Assembly (NCBI RefSeq): GCF_045863935.1
Contig: NZ_BTVP01000001.1
Span: 1 to 64,000 of the forward strand
Origin: Parvibaculum sp045863935
GTDB taxonomy: Bacteria; Pseudomonadota; Alphaproteobacteria; Parvibaculales; Parvibaculaceae
Length of the DNA: 64,000 bases
Direction: 5' to 3'
A model generated the notes under the pieces. The model was not told where the DNA came from. It made no database searches and saw only the letters and a list, made by a program, of their open reading frames with translations. The first letter of the stretch is position 1, and the number at the start of each line of letters is the position of its first letter. A program made the position numbers and the translations under genes. Of this stretch, positions 41,876-49,982 are shown in pieces.

Positions 41876-43012
41876 TCAGCGCGCAATGCTCTTGGGCACC
41901 AGCGCGATCAGTTCGCCTTCGGCCTTCATCCGGCCCGCGATCTCGCCCGCTTCCGCGCCCGAGCCGAAGAAGATGTCGCCGCGCTGGCGGCCCTTGATCG
42001 CCGAACCCGTATCCTGCGCGACCATCAGCCGGCGCACGGGCACACGGGCCTTCCCGTCGACGGTGGGATGTTCGGTCGTCAGAAAGAGCAGGGTGCCGAG
42101 CGGATGATGGCTGCGGTCGACCGCGAGGCTCCGCCCCGGCGTCAGGCTCACGCCTTCGGCGCCGGGCGGGCCCATGGCGGGATCGACATTTCTCAGTACA
42201 CGGAAAAAGATATAGGACTCGTTGCGGCGCATCAGCGCGCGGCCTTCTTCCGGATGCGCCTCCGCCCAAGCCCGGATCGTCTGCATCGAAACTTCGTCGA
42301 GCGGCATCTCGCCCTTCTCGACAAGGAGCTTGCCGATCGAGGTATAGGGATGACCCGTCTTCGCCGCGAAGGTGAGACGCACGGTCTCGCCCGTTTCGAG
42401 CTTCACACGGCCCGAACCCTGCACATGAAGAAAGAACGCGTCGATCGGGCTTTCGAGCCAGAGAAGCGCGAGCTTGTCCGTATCGAGCGCGCCGTCCTCG
42501 ATGGCGGCCCGGTTCGGGAAGCTGCCGCCGCCTTCGACCATGCGGAAGCCGGCGGGAGGTGCCAGCACCGGCGTCTGGTAAACCCCGTGCCGCGTCAGCG
42601 ACCCCTTCATCTCCGGCTCGTAATAGCCGGTGAAGAGGCCGGGCCCGCCGGAAAGGCGGACGGGCGCGAACCAGTGCTGGAAGAAGCCGCGCGCATTGCC
42701 GGCGCCGGGCGCGACCTGCGCCGCCGCTTCGCAGGCGGGTTGCCAGTCTCCCGCGCGGCCGTAAACGGGATCGCCGCCTTTGGTGTCGAGCGGCGCGGAG
42801 GGCGAGAGCTTCAATATGCGCGCGCAGGAACCCTTGAAGGCGGTCAGCGCCGCCGACTGGTCGTCGGTCTGCCAGCCCTCGATGCCGGAAAAGGACAGGC
42901 GAGCGGAAACAGGGGAAGCGGCATGCGCGCTCATCTCAGGCGCGCCCGGCGCATGGCCAAGAAGAAGTCCTCCCATGAGGAGAAGAGACACCGCACCGAG
43001 CCGCATCGCCAC
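41876..43012 (-). CDS. mltA: Membrane-bound lytic murein transglycosylase A (MltA)
   Basis: Peptidoglycan lytic transglycosylase, 378 residues. A signal-peptide-like N-terminus (RLGAVSLLLMGGLLLGH) is followed by the MltA barrel domain (FTGYYEPEMKGSL, LLWLESPIDAFFLHVQGSGR) and the C-terminal 3D domain with catalytic Asp in MVAQDTGSAIKGRQRGDIFFG. No lipobox Cys is apparent near the signal peptide, so it may be soluble or anchored by an uncleaved helix. It follows the Tim44-like gene by about six bases. Confidence 0.94.
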   Translation of the reverse strand: MAMRLGAVSLLLMGGLLLGHAPGAPEMSAHAASPVSARLSFSGIEGWQTDDQSAALTAFKGSCARILKLSPSAPLDTKGGDPVYGRAGDWQPACEAAAQVAPGAGNARGFFQHWFAPVRLSGGPGLFTGYYEPEMKGSLTRHGVYQTPVLAPPAGFRMVEGGGSFPNRAAIEDGALDTDKLALLWLESPIDAFFLHVQGSGRVKLETGETVRLTFAAKTGHPYTSIGKLLVEKGEMPLDEVSMQTIRAWAEAHPEEGRALMRRNESYIFFRVLRNVDPAMGPPGAEGVSLTPGRSLAVDRSHHPLGTLLFLTTEHPTVDGKARVPVRRLMVAQDTGSAIKGRQRGDIFFGSGAEAGEIAGRMKAEGELIALVPKSIAR

Positions 43013-43018
43013 CGCCGG

Positions 43019-43762
43019 TCAGTCGGAAGCGCCGGTCGCGACCAGCTTCCAGTTCGGGTCGCGGTTCTTCACATCGCGTTCGAAAGTCCAGACATCCGTC
43101 ACTTCGCGCACGGTCACGGGATCGCCCTCGATCACCACGCCGTCGGAATTCTTGGTGCAGGAGGTGAGCGTGCTCTTGAAGGCGATGGTGAGCCTTGCCC
43201 GCGAGCCGTCGAGCGAGGCTCCCTTGAGTGCCGCCTTCTCGATGCCGATGAAGCTCTGCTCGACCGTGAGGCCGTCCTTTTCGCGCGCCTTCAAGGCGTC
43301 GTCGAAACTGCGATAGACCTCGTTGCTCAAAAGCGGCTTCAGCGTTTCGCGGTCGCCCGCCGCATAGGCGGTCACGATCATCTCATAGGCCGAACGGGCG
43401 CCGGAGAGGAAAGCGCCGGCGTCGAAATAGCGGTCGCTCGCGGCGATCGCGTCGAGGCCATCGGCAAGCGGCGTGCCCGGTTCGGCAATGCCGCGCCAGC
43501 GATCCCGCGAAGGCGCCGCGGCAAAAGGATCGCCTGCGGCGTCGATCGTGCGCGCCGCGCCGTCCCTTTCGCCCAGGGCTCCGTCGCGCGGGCGCTTGGG
43601 CAGCGTCACCACCTTGTCGTTGCCGGCCGCGTCGCCCGAATAGGGATCGTAGGGCGGGCGCTCATGCCCCGTCCGCCGCCCCAGCACGCTTCTGAGTTTC
43701 AGAAATACGCCGACAGCAATCGCGAGCAGGATGATGTTCAGAAGATTCAAGCCGTCGTCCAT
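43019..43762 (-). CDS. Tim44 domain protein (TimA-like)
   Basis: Bacterial Tim44-like protein, 247 residues: a single N-terminal membrane helix (about 6-22, LLNIILLAIAVGVFLKLR), a low-complexity linker (about 35-95) and the Tim44/Tim44-like alpha+beta domain (about 110-245) with ARSAYEMIVTAYAAGDRETLKPLLS and VTDVWTFERDV. Alphaproteobacterial homologues are located in the inner membrane and studied as relatives of mitochondrial Tim44. It probably heads the mltA-smr-XRE operon and is divergent from fxsA. Confidence 0.88.
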   Translation of the reverse strand: MDDGLNLLNIILLAIAVGVFLKLRSVLGRRTGHERPPYDPYSGDAAGNDKVVTLPKRPRDGALGERDGAARTIDAAGDPFAAAPSRDRWRGIAEPGTPLADGLDAIAASDRYFDAGAFLSGARSAYEMIVTAYAAGDRETLKPLLSNEVYRSFDDALKAREKDGLTVEQSFIGIEKAALKGASLDGSRARLTIAFKSTLTSCTKNSDGVVIEGDPVTVREVTDVWTFERDVKNRDPNWKLVATGASD

Positions 43763-43938
43763 TCGCTCGAGGAGCCTTTCACACCGGAGGCCGCGCCATT
43801 TTCCGTCCCTCTCGCGGGGCTCCCTTGCGCCGGAGCCGCCTTCGCGACGGGGGCAGGCCTGCCGTTACCGTTGTTCTTTCACTTATTCGTTCCTGAGCCA
43901 TAACCTAGGGCATTGGAAGGCGTTTTACTACCGGAGCC

Positions 43939-44583
43939 ATGTGGGCAAAGGGTGTCCCGTACCCTATCTTCATGGTTAGCGCGGGCGCCGCCCGATGCTT
44001 AAATTTACCGAAACCCCCGCGAAAGTCCGTCTTGCCCGCTTTCATTTTCCTCATCTTCCTCGCCGTGCCGCTCATCGAAATCGCCATCTTCATCGAAGTG
44101 GGCGGGGCGATCGGCGTCTGGCCGACGGTCGCCATCGTGCTCCTGACGGCCCTTCTCGGCGCGACGCTTCTCAGGGTGCAGGGGCTTGCGACATGGCGAC
44201 GCGCCGAGGAAGCGATGCGCCGGGGCGAGCCGCCGGTCGCGGAAATGCTCGATGGCGTCTTCCTCATCGCCGCCGCCCTTCTCATGGTGACGCCCGGCCT
44301 GTTCACCGATTGCATCGGCTTCCTTCTCCTCATTCCGCCCATCCGGCGCGCCATCGGCCGGTTCGCGGCGCGGCGGATCGCCGCGAGCAGCCGCTTCACG
44401 GTCTATCGGAGCGGCATGGGCATGGGGCCGGGCATGGGTCCCGGCGGCTTCGGGCCGGGCGGAAGCGGGCCGGCGCCCTCACGGCGAGGCCCCGTGATCG
44501 AGGGAGAGGCTGAGGAAATCGGCGAGGATGCCGACGCGCCGCGGGGGTCTGGCCCCGATCCGGATTCACCCTGGAGGCAATAA
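43939..44583 (+). CDS. fxsA: FxsA family membrane protein
   Basis: Membrane protein of about 183-214 residues in the FxsA family, named for suppression of F-plasmid exclusion of phage T7. The FxsA core has two to three helices: FIFLIFLAVPLIEIAIFI, VGGAIGVWPTVAIVLLTALLG and the AALLMVTPGLFTDCIGF block, then a Gly/Met-rich tail and acidic C-terminus. The start is uncertain: ATG 43939 and 43972 add a non-family N-terminus, and TTG 44032 gives the family-like start. Divergent from the Tim44-like gene. Confidence 0.85.
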   Translation: MWAKGVPYPIFMVSAGAARCLNLPKPPRKSVLPAFIFLIFLAVPLIEIAIFIEVGGAIGVWPTVAIVLLTALLGATLLRVQGLATWRRAEEAMRRGEPPVAEMLDGVFLIAAALLMVTPGLFTDCIGFLLLIPPIRRAIGRFAARRIAASSRFTVYRSGMGMGPGMGPGGFGPGGSGPAPSRRGPVIEGEAEEIGEDADAPRGSGPDPDSPWRQ

Positions 44584-44672
44584 GTCTCCCCGTGGTCCCC
44601 GGCTTTCTTGTTCGCCACCGCGTTCCGTGATAGCCAGCAGCCTTCCCGAAATCGAGAAGCGATGAGGCAAGG

Positions 44673-45170
44673 ATGTCGGATCAGGGCTCGGCCAATGCAG
44701 GCAATGGCGCCACCCAGACGGGCGCGCAACTGCGCGTGCTGACGCAATACGTCAAGGACCTGTCCTTCGAGAACCCGAACGCGCCGCAAATGCTCGGCCC
44801 GGTGGACGAAACGCCCTCGATCGGGATCCGCGTCGATGTCGGCGTGAAGCGGATGAGCGACACGGACTACGAAGTCGCGCTCAAGATCGGCGCCGAGGCA
44901 ACGGTGAAGGAAAAGCCGATGTTCCTCGTCGAGATCGAATATGCCGGTCTCTTCCGCCTGACGAATATTCCCGAGCAGGATCTCGAAGCGGTGCTCGTCG
45001 TCGAATGCCCGCGCCAGATCTTCCCCTTCGCGCGCCGTGCGCTCGCCGACGTCACCCGCGACGGCGGCTATCCGCCGCTGATGATCGATCCGATCGACTT
45101 CGTCAGCCTCTATCAGCAGCGCCGCGAGCAGATGGCGCAGGAAGTCGCGGGCGCGCAGCAGCCCAACTGA
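44673..45170 (+). CDS. secB: Protein-export chaperone SecB
   Basis: Tetrameric cytoplasmic chaperone that holds secretory proteins unfolded for SecA; 165 residues. LRVLTQYVKDLSFENPNAP, YEVALKIGAEATV, FLVEIEYAGLFRL and ECPRQIFPFARRALADVTRDGGYPPLMIDPI-type sequence (visible as CPRQIFPFARRALADVTRDG) are diagnostic. It is convergent with dnaQ, as in Caulobacter-type origin neighbourhoods. Confidence 0.98.
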   Translation: MSDQGSANAGNGATQTGAQLRVLTQYVKDLSFENPNAPQMLGPVDETPSIGIRVDVGVKRMSDTDYEVALKIGAEATVKEKPMFLVEIEYAGLFRLTNIPEQDLEAVLVVECPRQIFPFARRALADVTRDGGYPPLMIDPIDFVSLYQQRREQMAQEVAGAQQPN

Positions 45171-45186
45171 CTGCCCGCTTCTCTCT

Positions 45187-45870
45187 TCAGCTTTTCTGGC
45201 CGAGCCAGAGCGCGTCGTCGCCCAGCGTGGCGATGAAGGCGTCATGCGCCTCGCGTTCGGCACCGGTGAGGCGCGGGGGAAGAGGCACGGGCCGTGCGGC
45301 ACGGGCCACGCGCTCGCCCGTCTTGCCGGCCAGTTCCGTCTGCAGCACAAGGCCCGGCTGACGGCCGCCCATCATCTCGAGATAGACCTCGGCGAGCAGT
45401 TCGCTGTCGAGCAGCGCGCCATGCTTGGTACGGCCGGAATTGTCGACATTGAAGCGGCGGCACAGCGCATCGAGATTGTTCTGCGAGCCGGGAAATTTCC
45501 GCCGCGCAATGTCGAGCGTGTCGATGGCGCGCGCCATCGGCAGGGCCGCGCGGCCGATCCGCTTCAGCTCGGCATTAATGAAGCCCATGTCGAAGGAAGC
45601 GTTGTGGATGACGAGGGGATCGTCCGCGATGAATTCGAGAAAGGCGTCCGCCACTTCCGCGAATTTCGGCTTGTCCGACAGGAACTCGGCGGAGAGCCCG
45701 TGAACGCGGAAGGCGCCTTCGGGCATGTCGCGCTCGGGATCGACATAGGTGTGGAAAAACTTTCCCGTTGCGACGTGATTGAAAAGTTCGAGACAGCCGA
45801 TTTCGACCAGCCGGTGGCCATCCTGCGGGCTGATGCCCGTGGTTTCGGTGTCGAGCACGATCTCGCGCAT
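45187..45870 (-). CDS. dnaQ: DNA polymerase III epsilon subunit (proofreading exonuclease)
   Basis: 3'-5' proofreading exonuclease of the replicative polymerase, 227 residues. Exo motifs: EIVLDTETTGISP (catalytic DxE), HNASFDMGFINAEL, and the HxxxxxD-type motif in KHGALLDSELLAEVYLEM. DEDDh-type nuclease. Its position between secB and the coaE-aroE-maf-ppsR run matches the alphaproteobacterial origin neighbourhood, although a VOC gene is inserted after it. Confidence 0.97.
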   Translation of the reverse strand: MREIVLDTETTGISPQDGHRLVEIGCLELFNHVATGKFFHTYVDPERDMPEGAFRVHGLSAEFLSDKPKFAEVADAFLEFIADDPLVIHNASFDMGFINAELKRIGRAALPMARAIDTLDIARRKFPGSQNNLDALCRRFNVDNSGRTKHGALLDSELLAEVYLEMMGGRQPGLVLQTELAGKTGERVARAARPVPLPPRLTGAEREAHDAFIATLGDDALWLGQKS

Positions 45871-45929
45871 GTTTTTCCCGTATCGCCCGTGACCCGCTTT
45901 CCCCCGAAAGCGGTGGCGTCCATTGTCGC

Positions 45930-46358
45930 CTATTCGTCGGAGAAATGGAACGAGCCGTCTTCGCCGATGATCCCGTCCGGATTCCAGGCAACTTCCCAGA
46001 GATTGTTGTCGGGATCGGCGAAATAACCGGTATAGCCGCCCCAGAACGCATCGCCGCCCGGTCTCATGATGCGGCCGCCCGCCGCTTCGGCTTCGGCGAG
46101 CACCTCGTCGACCTCGCTTTTCTCGCGCACATTATGCGCGAGCGCGACGCCGGAAAAACCTTCGCCGTAAGCGGCCACCTTCGCATCCTCGGCAAGCGCC
46201 TCGCGGCCGAACAGCGCGAAGACGATGCCGCCGCACTGGAAGAAGGCGACGGTGGGATTGCTTTGCGGCAGCGGCGTCCAGCCGAGCATTTCATAGAACT
46301 GGCGCGAGCGGGCGAGATCGGTGACGCCCAGCGTGATGAAGCTTATGCGCTGTTCCAT
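45930..46358 (-). CDS. VOC family (glyoxalase-like) protein
   Basis: Single-domain vicinal oxygen chelate protein of 142 residues with two beta-alpha-beta-beta-beta modules: ISFITLGVTDLARSRQFYEMLGWT and the later YTGYFADPDNNLWEVAWNPDG. Possible metal-ligand glutamate near the end (LWEVAWN). VOC proteins include glyoxalases, dioxygenases and resistance proteins; no specific activity can be read. It lies between dnaQ and coaE, a position usually without this gene. Confidence 0.87.
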   Translation of the reverse strand: MEQRISFITLGVTDLARSRQFYEMLGWTPLPQSNPTVAFFQCGGIVFALFGREALAEDAKVAAYGEGFSGVALAHNVREKSEVDEVLAEAEAAGGRIMRPGGDAFWGGYTGYFADPDNNLWEVAWNPDGIIGEDGSFHFSDE

Positions 46359-46402
46359 GCTTCTTCTCCTTTGCCGTCACAAGTCCTTTGCCGTCACAAG
46401 CG

Positions 46403-47029
46403 TCAGCCGGTGCGAAGACGCTCCTTCAGCACCTTGCCCTCTCGCGTCTTCAGAGCCTCGACGATGGCGGCGACCTGCGCGCGCGCGTGATCGAGGCCCT
46501 TGTCGCTTTCGACCACGAAGTCGGCGCGGCGGCGCTTTTCCGCGTCGGGCACCTGCCTGGCGTGGATCGCGGCGAATTTCGCCTCATCCATATCGGGCCG
46601 CGCCAGCACGCGCGTCTTCTGGAGATCGTAGGGAGCGGAAACCACCACCACAACATCGACGCGCGTCTCGCCGCCCGTCTCGTAGAGAAGCGGAATGTCG
46701 AGAACCGCCATCGCCTGGCCCGCTGCCATGTTCTCGCGCAGGAATTCCATCTGCGCCTCGCCGACGAGCGGATGCACGATCGCCTCGAGCTTCTTCATCT
46801 CGTCGGGCAACCCGATCACGCAGCGCGACAGCGCCTTGCGGTCCACCGCATCGTCCACAATGGCGGCGGGAAAGGCCGCGCGCAGCGGTTCCACCGCCTT
46901 GCCGCCCTTTTCGTAAAGCTTGTGAACGGCGGCATCCGCGTCATAGACGGGCACGCCGAGCTCGCGAAACATCTTTGCCGTTTCGGATTTGCCCATGCCG
47001 ATCGAGCCGGTGAGACCGATAAGAAGCAT
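46403..47029 (-). CDS. coaE: Dephospho-CoA kinase
   Basis: Last step of coenzyme A synthesis, 208 residues. P-loop GLTGSIGMGKSETAKMF at the N-terminus, VYDADAAVHKLYEKGGKA, and the LDIPLLYETGG motif with EAIVHPLV. aroE lies 17 bases upstream on the same strand, and maf and ppsR precede it, so it is part of a minus-strand unit leading away from the probable origin. Confidence 0.97.
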   Translation of the reverse strand: MLLIGLTGSIGMGKSETAKMFRELGVPVYDADAAVHKLYEKGGKAVEPLRAAFPAAIVDDAVDRKALSRCVIGLPDEMKKLEAIVHPLVGEAQMEFLRENMAAGQAMAVLDIPLLYETGGETRVDVVVVVSAPYDLQKTRVLARPDMDEAKFAAIHARQVPDAEKRRRADFVVESDKGLDHARAQVAAIVEALKTREGKVLKERLRTG

Positions 47030-47046
47030 TGCGTTCCCCGCTTCCC

Positions 47047-47892
47047 CTATTTCGCCTGGCCGATATCGGCGAGCACGATATTCCTCAGTTCTTCCGTCAC
47101 ATGCGGACGGACGCCGAACCAGGCCTCGAAGCCCGGCACCGCCTGATGCAGCAGCATGCCGAGCCCGTCCACCACCTCGTGGCCGGCAAGCCGCGCGCGG
47201 CGCAAGAGCCCCGTTTCGAGCGGCGTATAGACGATGTCGGTGACGATCGCGTCGCGCGGCAGGCGCGCGAGATCGAGATCGACGTCGCTTTCGCCCTTCA
47301 TGCCGAGTGTCGTCGTATTGACGAGAAGGCCCGCGCCATCGAGCGCGGCTTCCGCCTCGTCCATCGAACAGGCGCGGGCCGATGTCAGGCCGAGATCGCG
47401 GATCAATGCTTGCGCGCGTTCGACGGTGCGGTTCACGATGCGGATTTCGGGAACGCCCTCTTCCTCGAGCGCCAGCGCAATGGCGCGCGCGGCGCCGCCC
47501 GCGCCGAGCATCACCGCCGGGCCCTCGCTGGCGCGCCAGTCCCGCGCGCCCGCTTTCAGGTTGGCGATGAAGCCATAGCCATCGGTATTGCGGCCTTCGA
47601 GTGCGCCATCTTCCAGCGTGACGATGGTGTTGACTGCCTTGAGGCGCCCGGCCACCGCGTCATGCCGCTCAAGCGCGGCAAAGGCCGTTTCCTTGTGCGG
47701 CACGGTGACATTCGCGCCGATGAAATCGAGCTTGTGGAGATGGCGGATCGTCTCGGCCGCGTCCTCCGGCTTCACCGCCAGCAATTCGTAGCGTGCATCG
47801 GGAATGCAATGCTCCGCGATCCAGTGATTATGGATCAGGGGCGAGCGCGAATGGGCAACGGGCCAGCCAATGACGCAGACTCTTCTCGTCAT
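47047..47892 (-). CDS. aroE: Shikimate dehydrogenase (NADP+)
   Basis: Shikimate-pathway enzyme reducing 3-dehydroshikimate, 281 residues. IGWPVAHSRSPLIHNHW, GANVTVPHKE, GRNTDGYGF (catalytic Asp) and the Rossmann MLGAGGAARAIALAL are visible. ATG at 47892 gives MTRRVCVIGWPV; the open frame extending further upstream overlaps the maf stop region and is not family-like. Confidence 0.97.
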   Translation of the reverse strand: MTRRVCVIGWPVAHSRSPLIHNHWIAEHCIPDARYELLAVKPEDAAETIRHLHKLDFIGANVTVPHKETAFAALERHDAVAGRLKAVNTIVTLEDGALEGRNTDGYGFIANLKAGARDWRASEGPAVMLGAGGAARAIALALEEEGVPEIRIVNRTVERAQALIRDLGLTSARACSMDEAEAALDGAGLLVNTTTLGMKGESDVDLDLARLPRDAIVTDIVYTPLETGLLRRARLAGHEVVDGLGMLLHQAVPGFEAWFGVRPHVTEELRNIVLADIGQAK

Positions 47893-47935
47893 GATGTGGG
47901 CCTCGCGGCGGGACGAGGCTCCTTGCTCGGCCTTG

Positions 47936-48562
47936 TCATGAACCCAAAACTCCTTGGCGTCGGAGTTCATCGAGGAGCGGCAGCATGGGCAGCCCCAGAA
48001 TATCGAAATAGTCGCCCTCGATCTTTTCGAAAAGCTGCACGCCGGGCCCTTCGAGCTGATAGCAGCCGACGCTTTTCATCACGCGCTCTCCGGTTTCATC
48101 CAGATAGGCGTCGAGGAACTCCTCGCTGAAAGCCCTCATGGTCAGCGTCGCGCGGGCGGTCAGGTTCCAGATCGTGGCGCCGTCCTTCACGATGACGAGA
48201 CCCGAATGAAGAATATGCGGGCGGCCGCGAAAGGCCAGCAGGTTCGCGCGCGCTTCCGCCATGCTTTTCGGCTTGTCGTATCTGCGGCCTTCGCAGGAGA
48301 GGATCTGGTCCGCGCCGATGACAAGCGCGCCTTCGCGTTTTGCCGAGACGGCAAGCGCCTTCGCTTCCGCGAGCGCCAGCGCCAGCGCATCCGTCTCCGC
48401 CTCGGGGGTCGCATGGCGTCCGGCTTCTCCCTGGGCGAATCCGGTCTTGAGCGCGTCTTCATCGACACGCGAATCCTCAGCCGTGAAAGCGAGCCCCGCT
48501 TCCGCGAGAAGCTTCTGCCGGACGGCGCTGGCGGAGGCGAGAACAAGGGGGGTAGCGGTCAT
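47936..48562 (-). CDS. maf: Maf family nucleoside-triphosphate pyrophosphatase
   Basis: House-cleaning dNTP/NTP pyrophosphatase, 208 residues. VLASASAVRQKLLAEAGLAF, the SRVDEDALK segment, VIGADQILSCEGRRYDKP and YLDETGERVMKSVGCYQLEG are family hallmarks. It belongs to the broad Maf/YceF-like subgroups rather than clearly YhdE. Lies six bases after ppsR on the minus strand. Confidence 0.95.
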   Translation of the reverse strand: MTATPLVLASASAVRQKLLAEAGLAFTAEDSRVDEDALKTGFAQGEAGRHATPEAETDALALALAEAKALAVSAKREGALVIGADQILSCEGRRYDKPKSMAEARANLLAFRGRPHILHSGLVIVKDGATIWNLTARATLTMRAFSEEFLDAYLDETGERVMKSVGCYQLEGPGVQLFEKIEGDYFDILGLPMLPLLDELRRQGVLGS

Positions 48563-48568
48563 GACGCC

Positions 48569-49399
48569 TCAGCTCATGCGCTCGCGCTGGCGCTCATTAT
48601 AGAGATTGAGGACGGCTGCCGCCGTCTCTTCGATCGAGCGGCGCGTCACGTCGATCACCGGCCAGCCGTTCCGCGCGAAGAGCTTGCGCGCAAAGGCAAT
48701 CTCGTCGGCAACGACATCGGGCGCAACGTAATCCGTATCGGCCTTCTCGTGCAGCGAAAGAAGCCTGTTCTTGCGAATTTGCACGAGGCGATCGGGGCTT
48801 GTCGTCAATCCGACGACGAGCGGCTTCTTCGCGGTTTCGAGATCGGGGGGCAGGGCGGCGCCCGGCACGATCGGAATATTCGCCGCCTTGATGCCGCGAT
48901 TTGCCAGGTAGATGCAGGTCGGCGTCTTCGAGGTGCGGCTCACGCCGAGCAGGACGATGTCCGCATCGTCGAGATCGCCGGCCGATTGTCCGTCGTCATG
49001 CGCCATCGTGTAGTTGAGCGCGGCGATGCGGTCGAAATATTCCGCATCCATGATATGCTGCGAGCCGGGCTTGTGAGAGCTCTCCTTGCCGAGATATTTC
49101 CCCAGCGCCTGCATTGCGGGGTCGAGCACCGAGATGCAGGGCGTCTGTATCTCCGCGCAGCGCTTCTCGAGCCGCGTGCGAAGTTCGTCGTTCACCATGG
49201 TGAACATGACGAGGCCGGGCGCATTCTCGATTTCCCCCAGCACACGTTCGAGCTGCTTCGGGCCGCGCACCAGCGCATAGACATGTTCGATCGGACGCGC
49301 ATCCTCATATTGCGCGCAGGCCGCGCGCGCGACCATGTTCAGCGTCTCGCCGGTCGCGTCGGAGACGAGATGAAGATGAAAGACGCGCTTGTTGCTCAT
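48569..49399 (-). CDS. ppsR: Kinase-pyrophosphorylase (PEP synthase / PPDK regulatory protein)
   Basis: DUF299 bifunctional enzyme that phosphorylates and dephosphorylates phosphoenolpyruvate synthase or pyruvate phosphate dikinase; 276 residues. N-terminal VFHLHLVSDATGETLNMVARA and the C-terminal P-loop-like GVSRTSKTPTCIYLANRG are diagnostic. ATG at 49399 is chosen. Its target (ppsA or ppdK) is not in the window. In Caulobacter-type genomes this gene and hemE flank the origin. Confidence 0.95.
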   Translation of the reverse strand: MSNKRVFHLHLVSDATGETLNMVARAACAQYEDARPIEHVYALVRGPKQLERVLGEIENAPGLVMFTMVNDELRTRLEKRCAEIQTPCISVLDPAMQALGKYLGKESSHKPGSQHIMDAEYFDRIAALNYTMAHDDGQSAGDLDDADIVLLGVSRTSKTPTCIYLANRGIKAANIPIVPGAALPPDLETAKKPLVVGLTTSPDRLVQIRKNRLLSLHEKADTDYVAPDVVADEIAFARKLFARNGWPVIDVTRRSIEETAAAVLNLYNERQRERMS

Positions 49400-49506
49400 T
49401 GCGATGGTCTTGGTCCTGTCCGGGTCCCGAAGGCAGGGGCAAGGTATCGGGCACCTCCTCGCCATGCCAATTCTTTTTGCGGCCAATCCCTGTCATGCAA
49501 AGCATA

Positions 49507-49982
49507 ACGGGCTTTGCGCATATTGGTCTCGGTCCTGTGGAAAGCTGTGATTAACGGGTGTAACAGGCGTTAGGGAAGGAAGCCCTACCGGGTCATACCC
49601 GTGCTTCGAAATACGTCCCCCGTTCCATGAGTCCATGAACAAAGCCCGCGGTTCGCTTGCGAAAAACGGGTATGACTGGCGAGTCTCGTCTCCGCGTGCG
49701 ACTTGTCCACGCTATTAACGCTTCGCAGGCCGGAGACAATCCACAGGCCAACTATCCGCGTAGAAAGGCGCGTCAGTCTGACGGGCTGAAATTACGCACA
49801 GGCTGTGGCATAGAAGACGGCGAGGAAACGCAGATCGGCGCGGCAGAAGCGGAACTGTGGAAAAAACGGGGTCGGCATTTGATCCCCGCCATCCACAGGC
49901 ATCCACTCCTATCCACCACTTTCAAGACTCTTCTATAGAATTGGGAAAAGAACCGTTGAGCGATAGAAAGGCTCCCGGAACC
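49507..49982. other. oriC: Probable chromosomal replication origin (oriC)
   Basis: Gene-free stretch of about 580 bases between ppsR and hemE, the same neighbourhood as Caulobacter crescentus Cori. It contains a cluster of DnaA-box-like 9-mers: TGTGGAAAA at 49856-49864 (one mismatch from TGTGGATAA), and weaker ones (two mismatches) at 49536-49544, 49703-49711, 49737-49745, 49889-49897 and 49909-49917. Three GANTC sites (49629, 49681, 49926), possible CcrM targets, are present. An AT-richer segment borders hemE (about 49918-49960). Genes on both sides point away from it. Confidence 0.72.

Noticed and set aside
44403..45350. Minus-strand 315-codon frame over secB
   Set aside because: Shadow of secB and fxsA; no family features.
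49551..49564. Possible CtrA box TTAACGGGTGTAAC in the origin region
   Set aside because: Spacing is six rather than the seven bases of TTAA-N7-TTAA, and the second half is imperfect; not counted as evidence for the origin.
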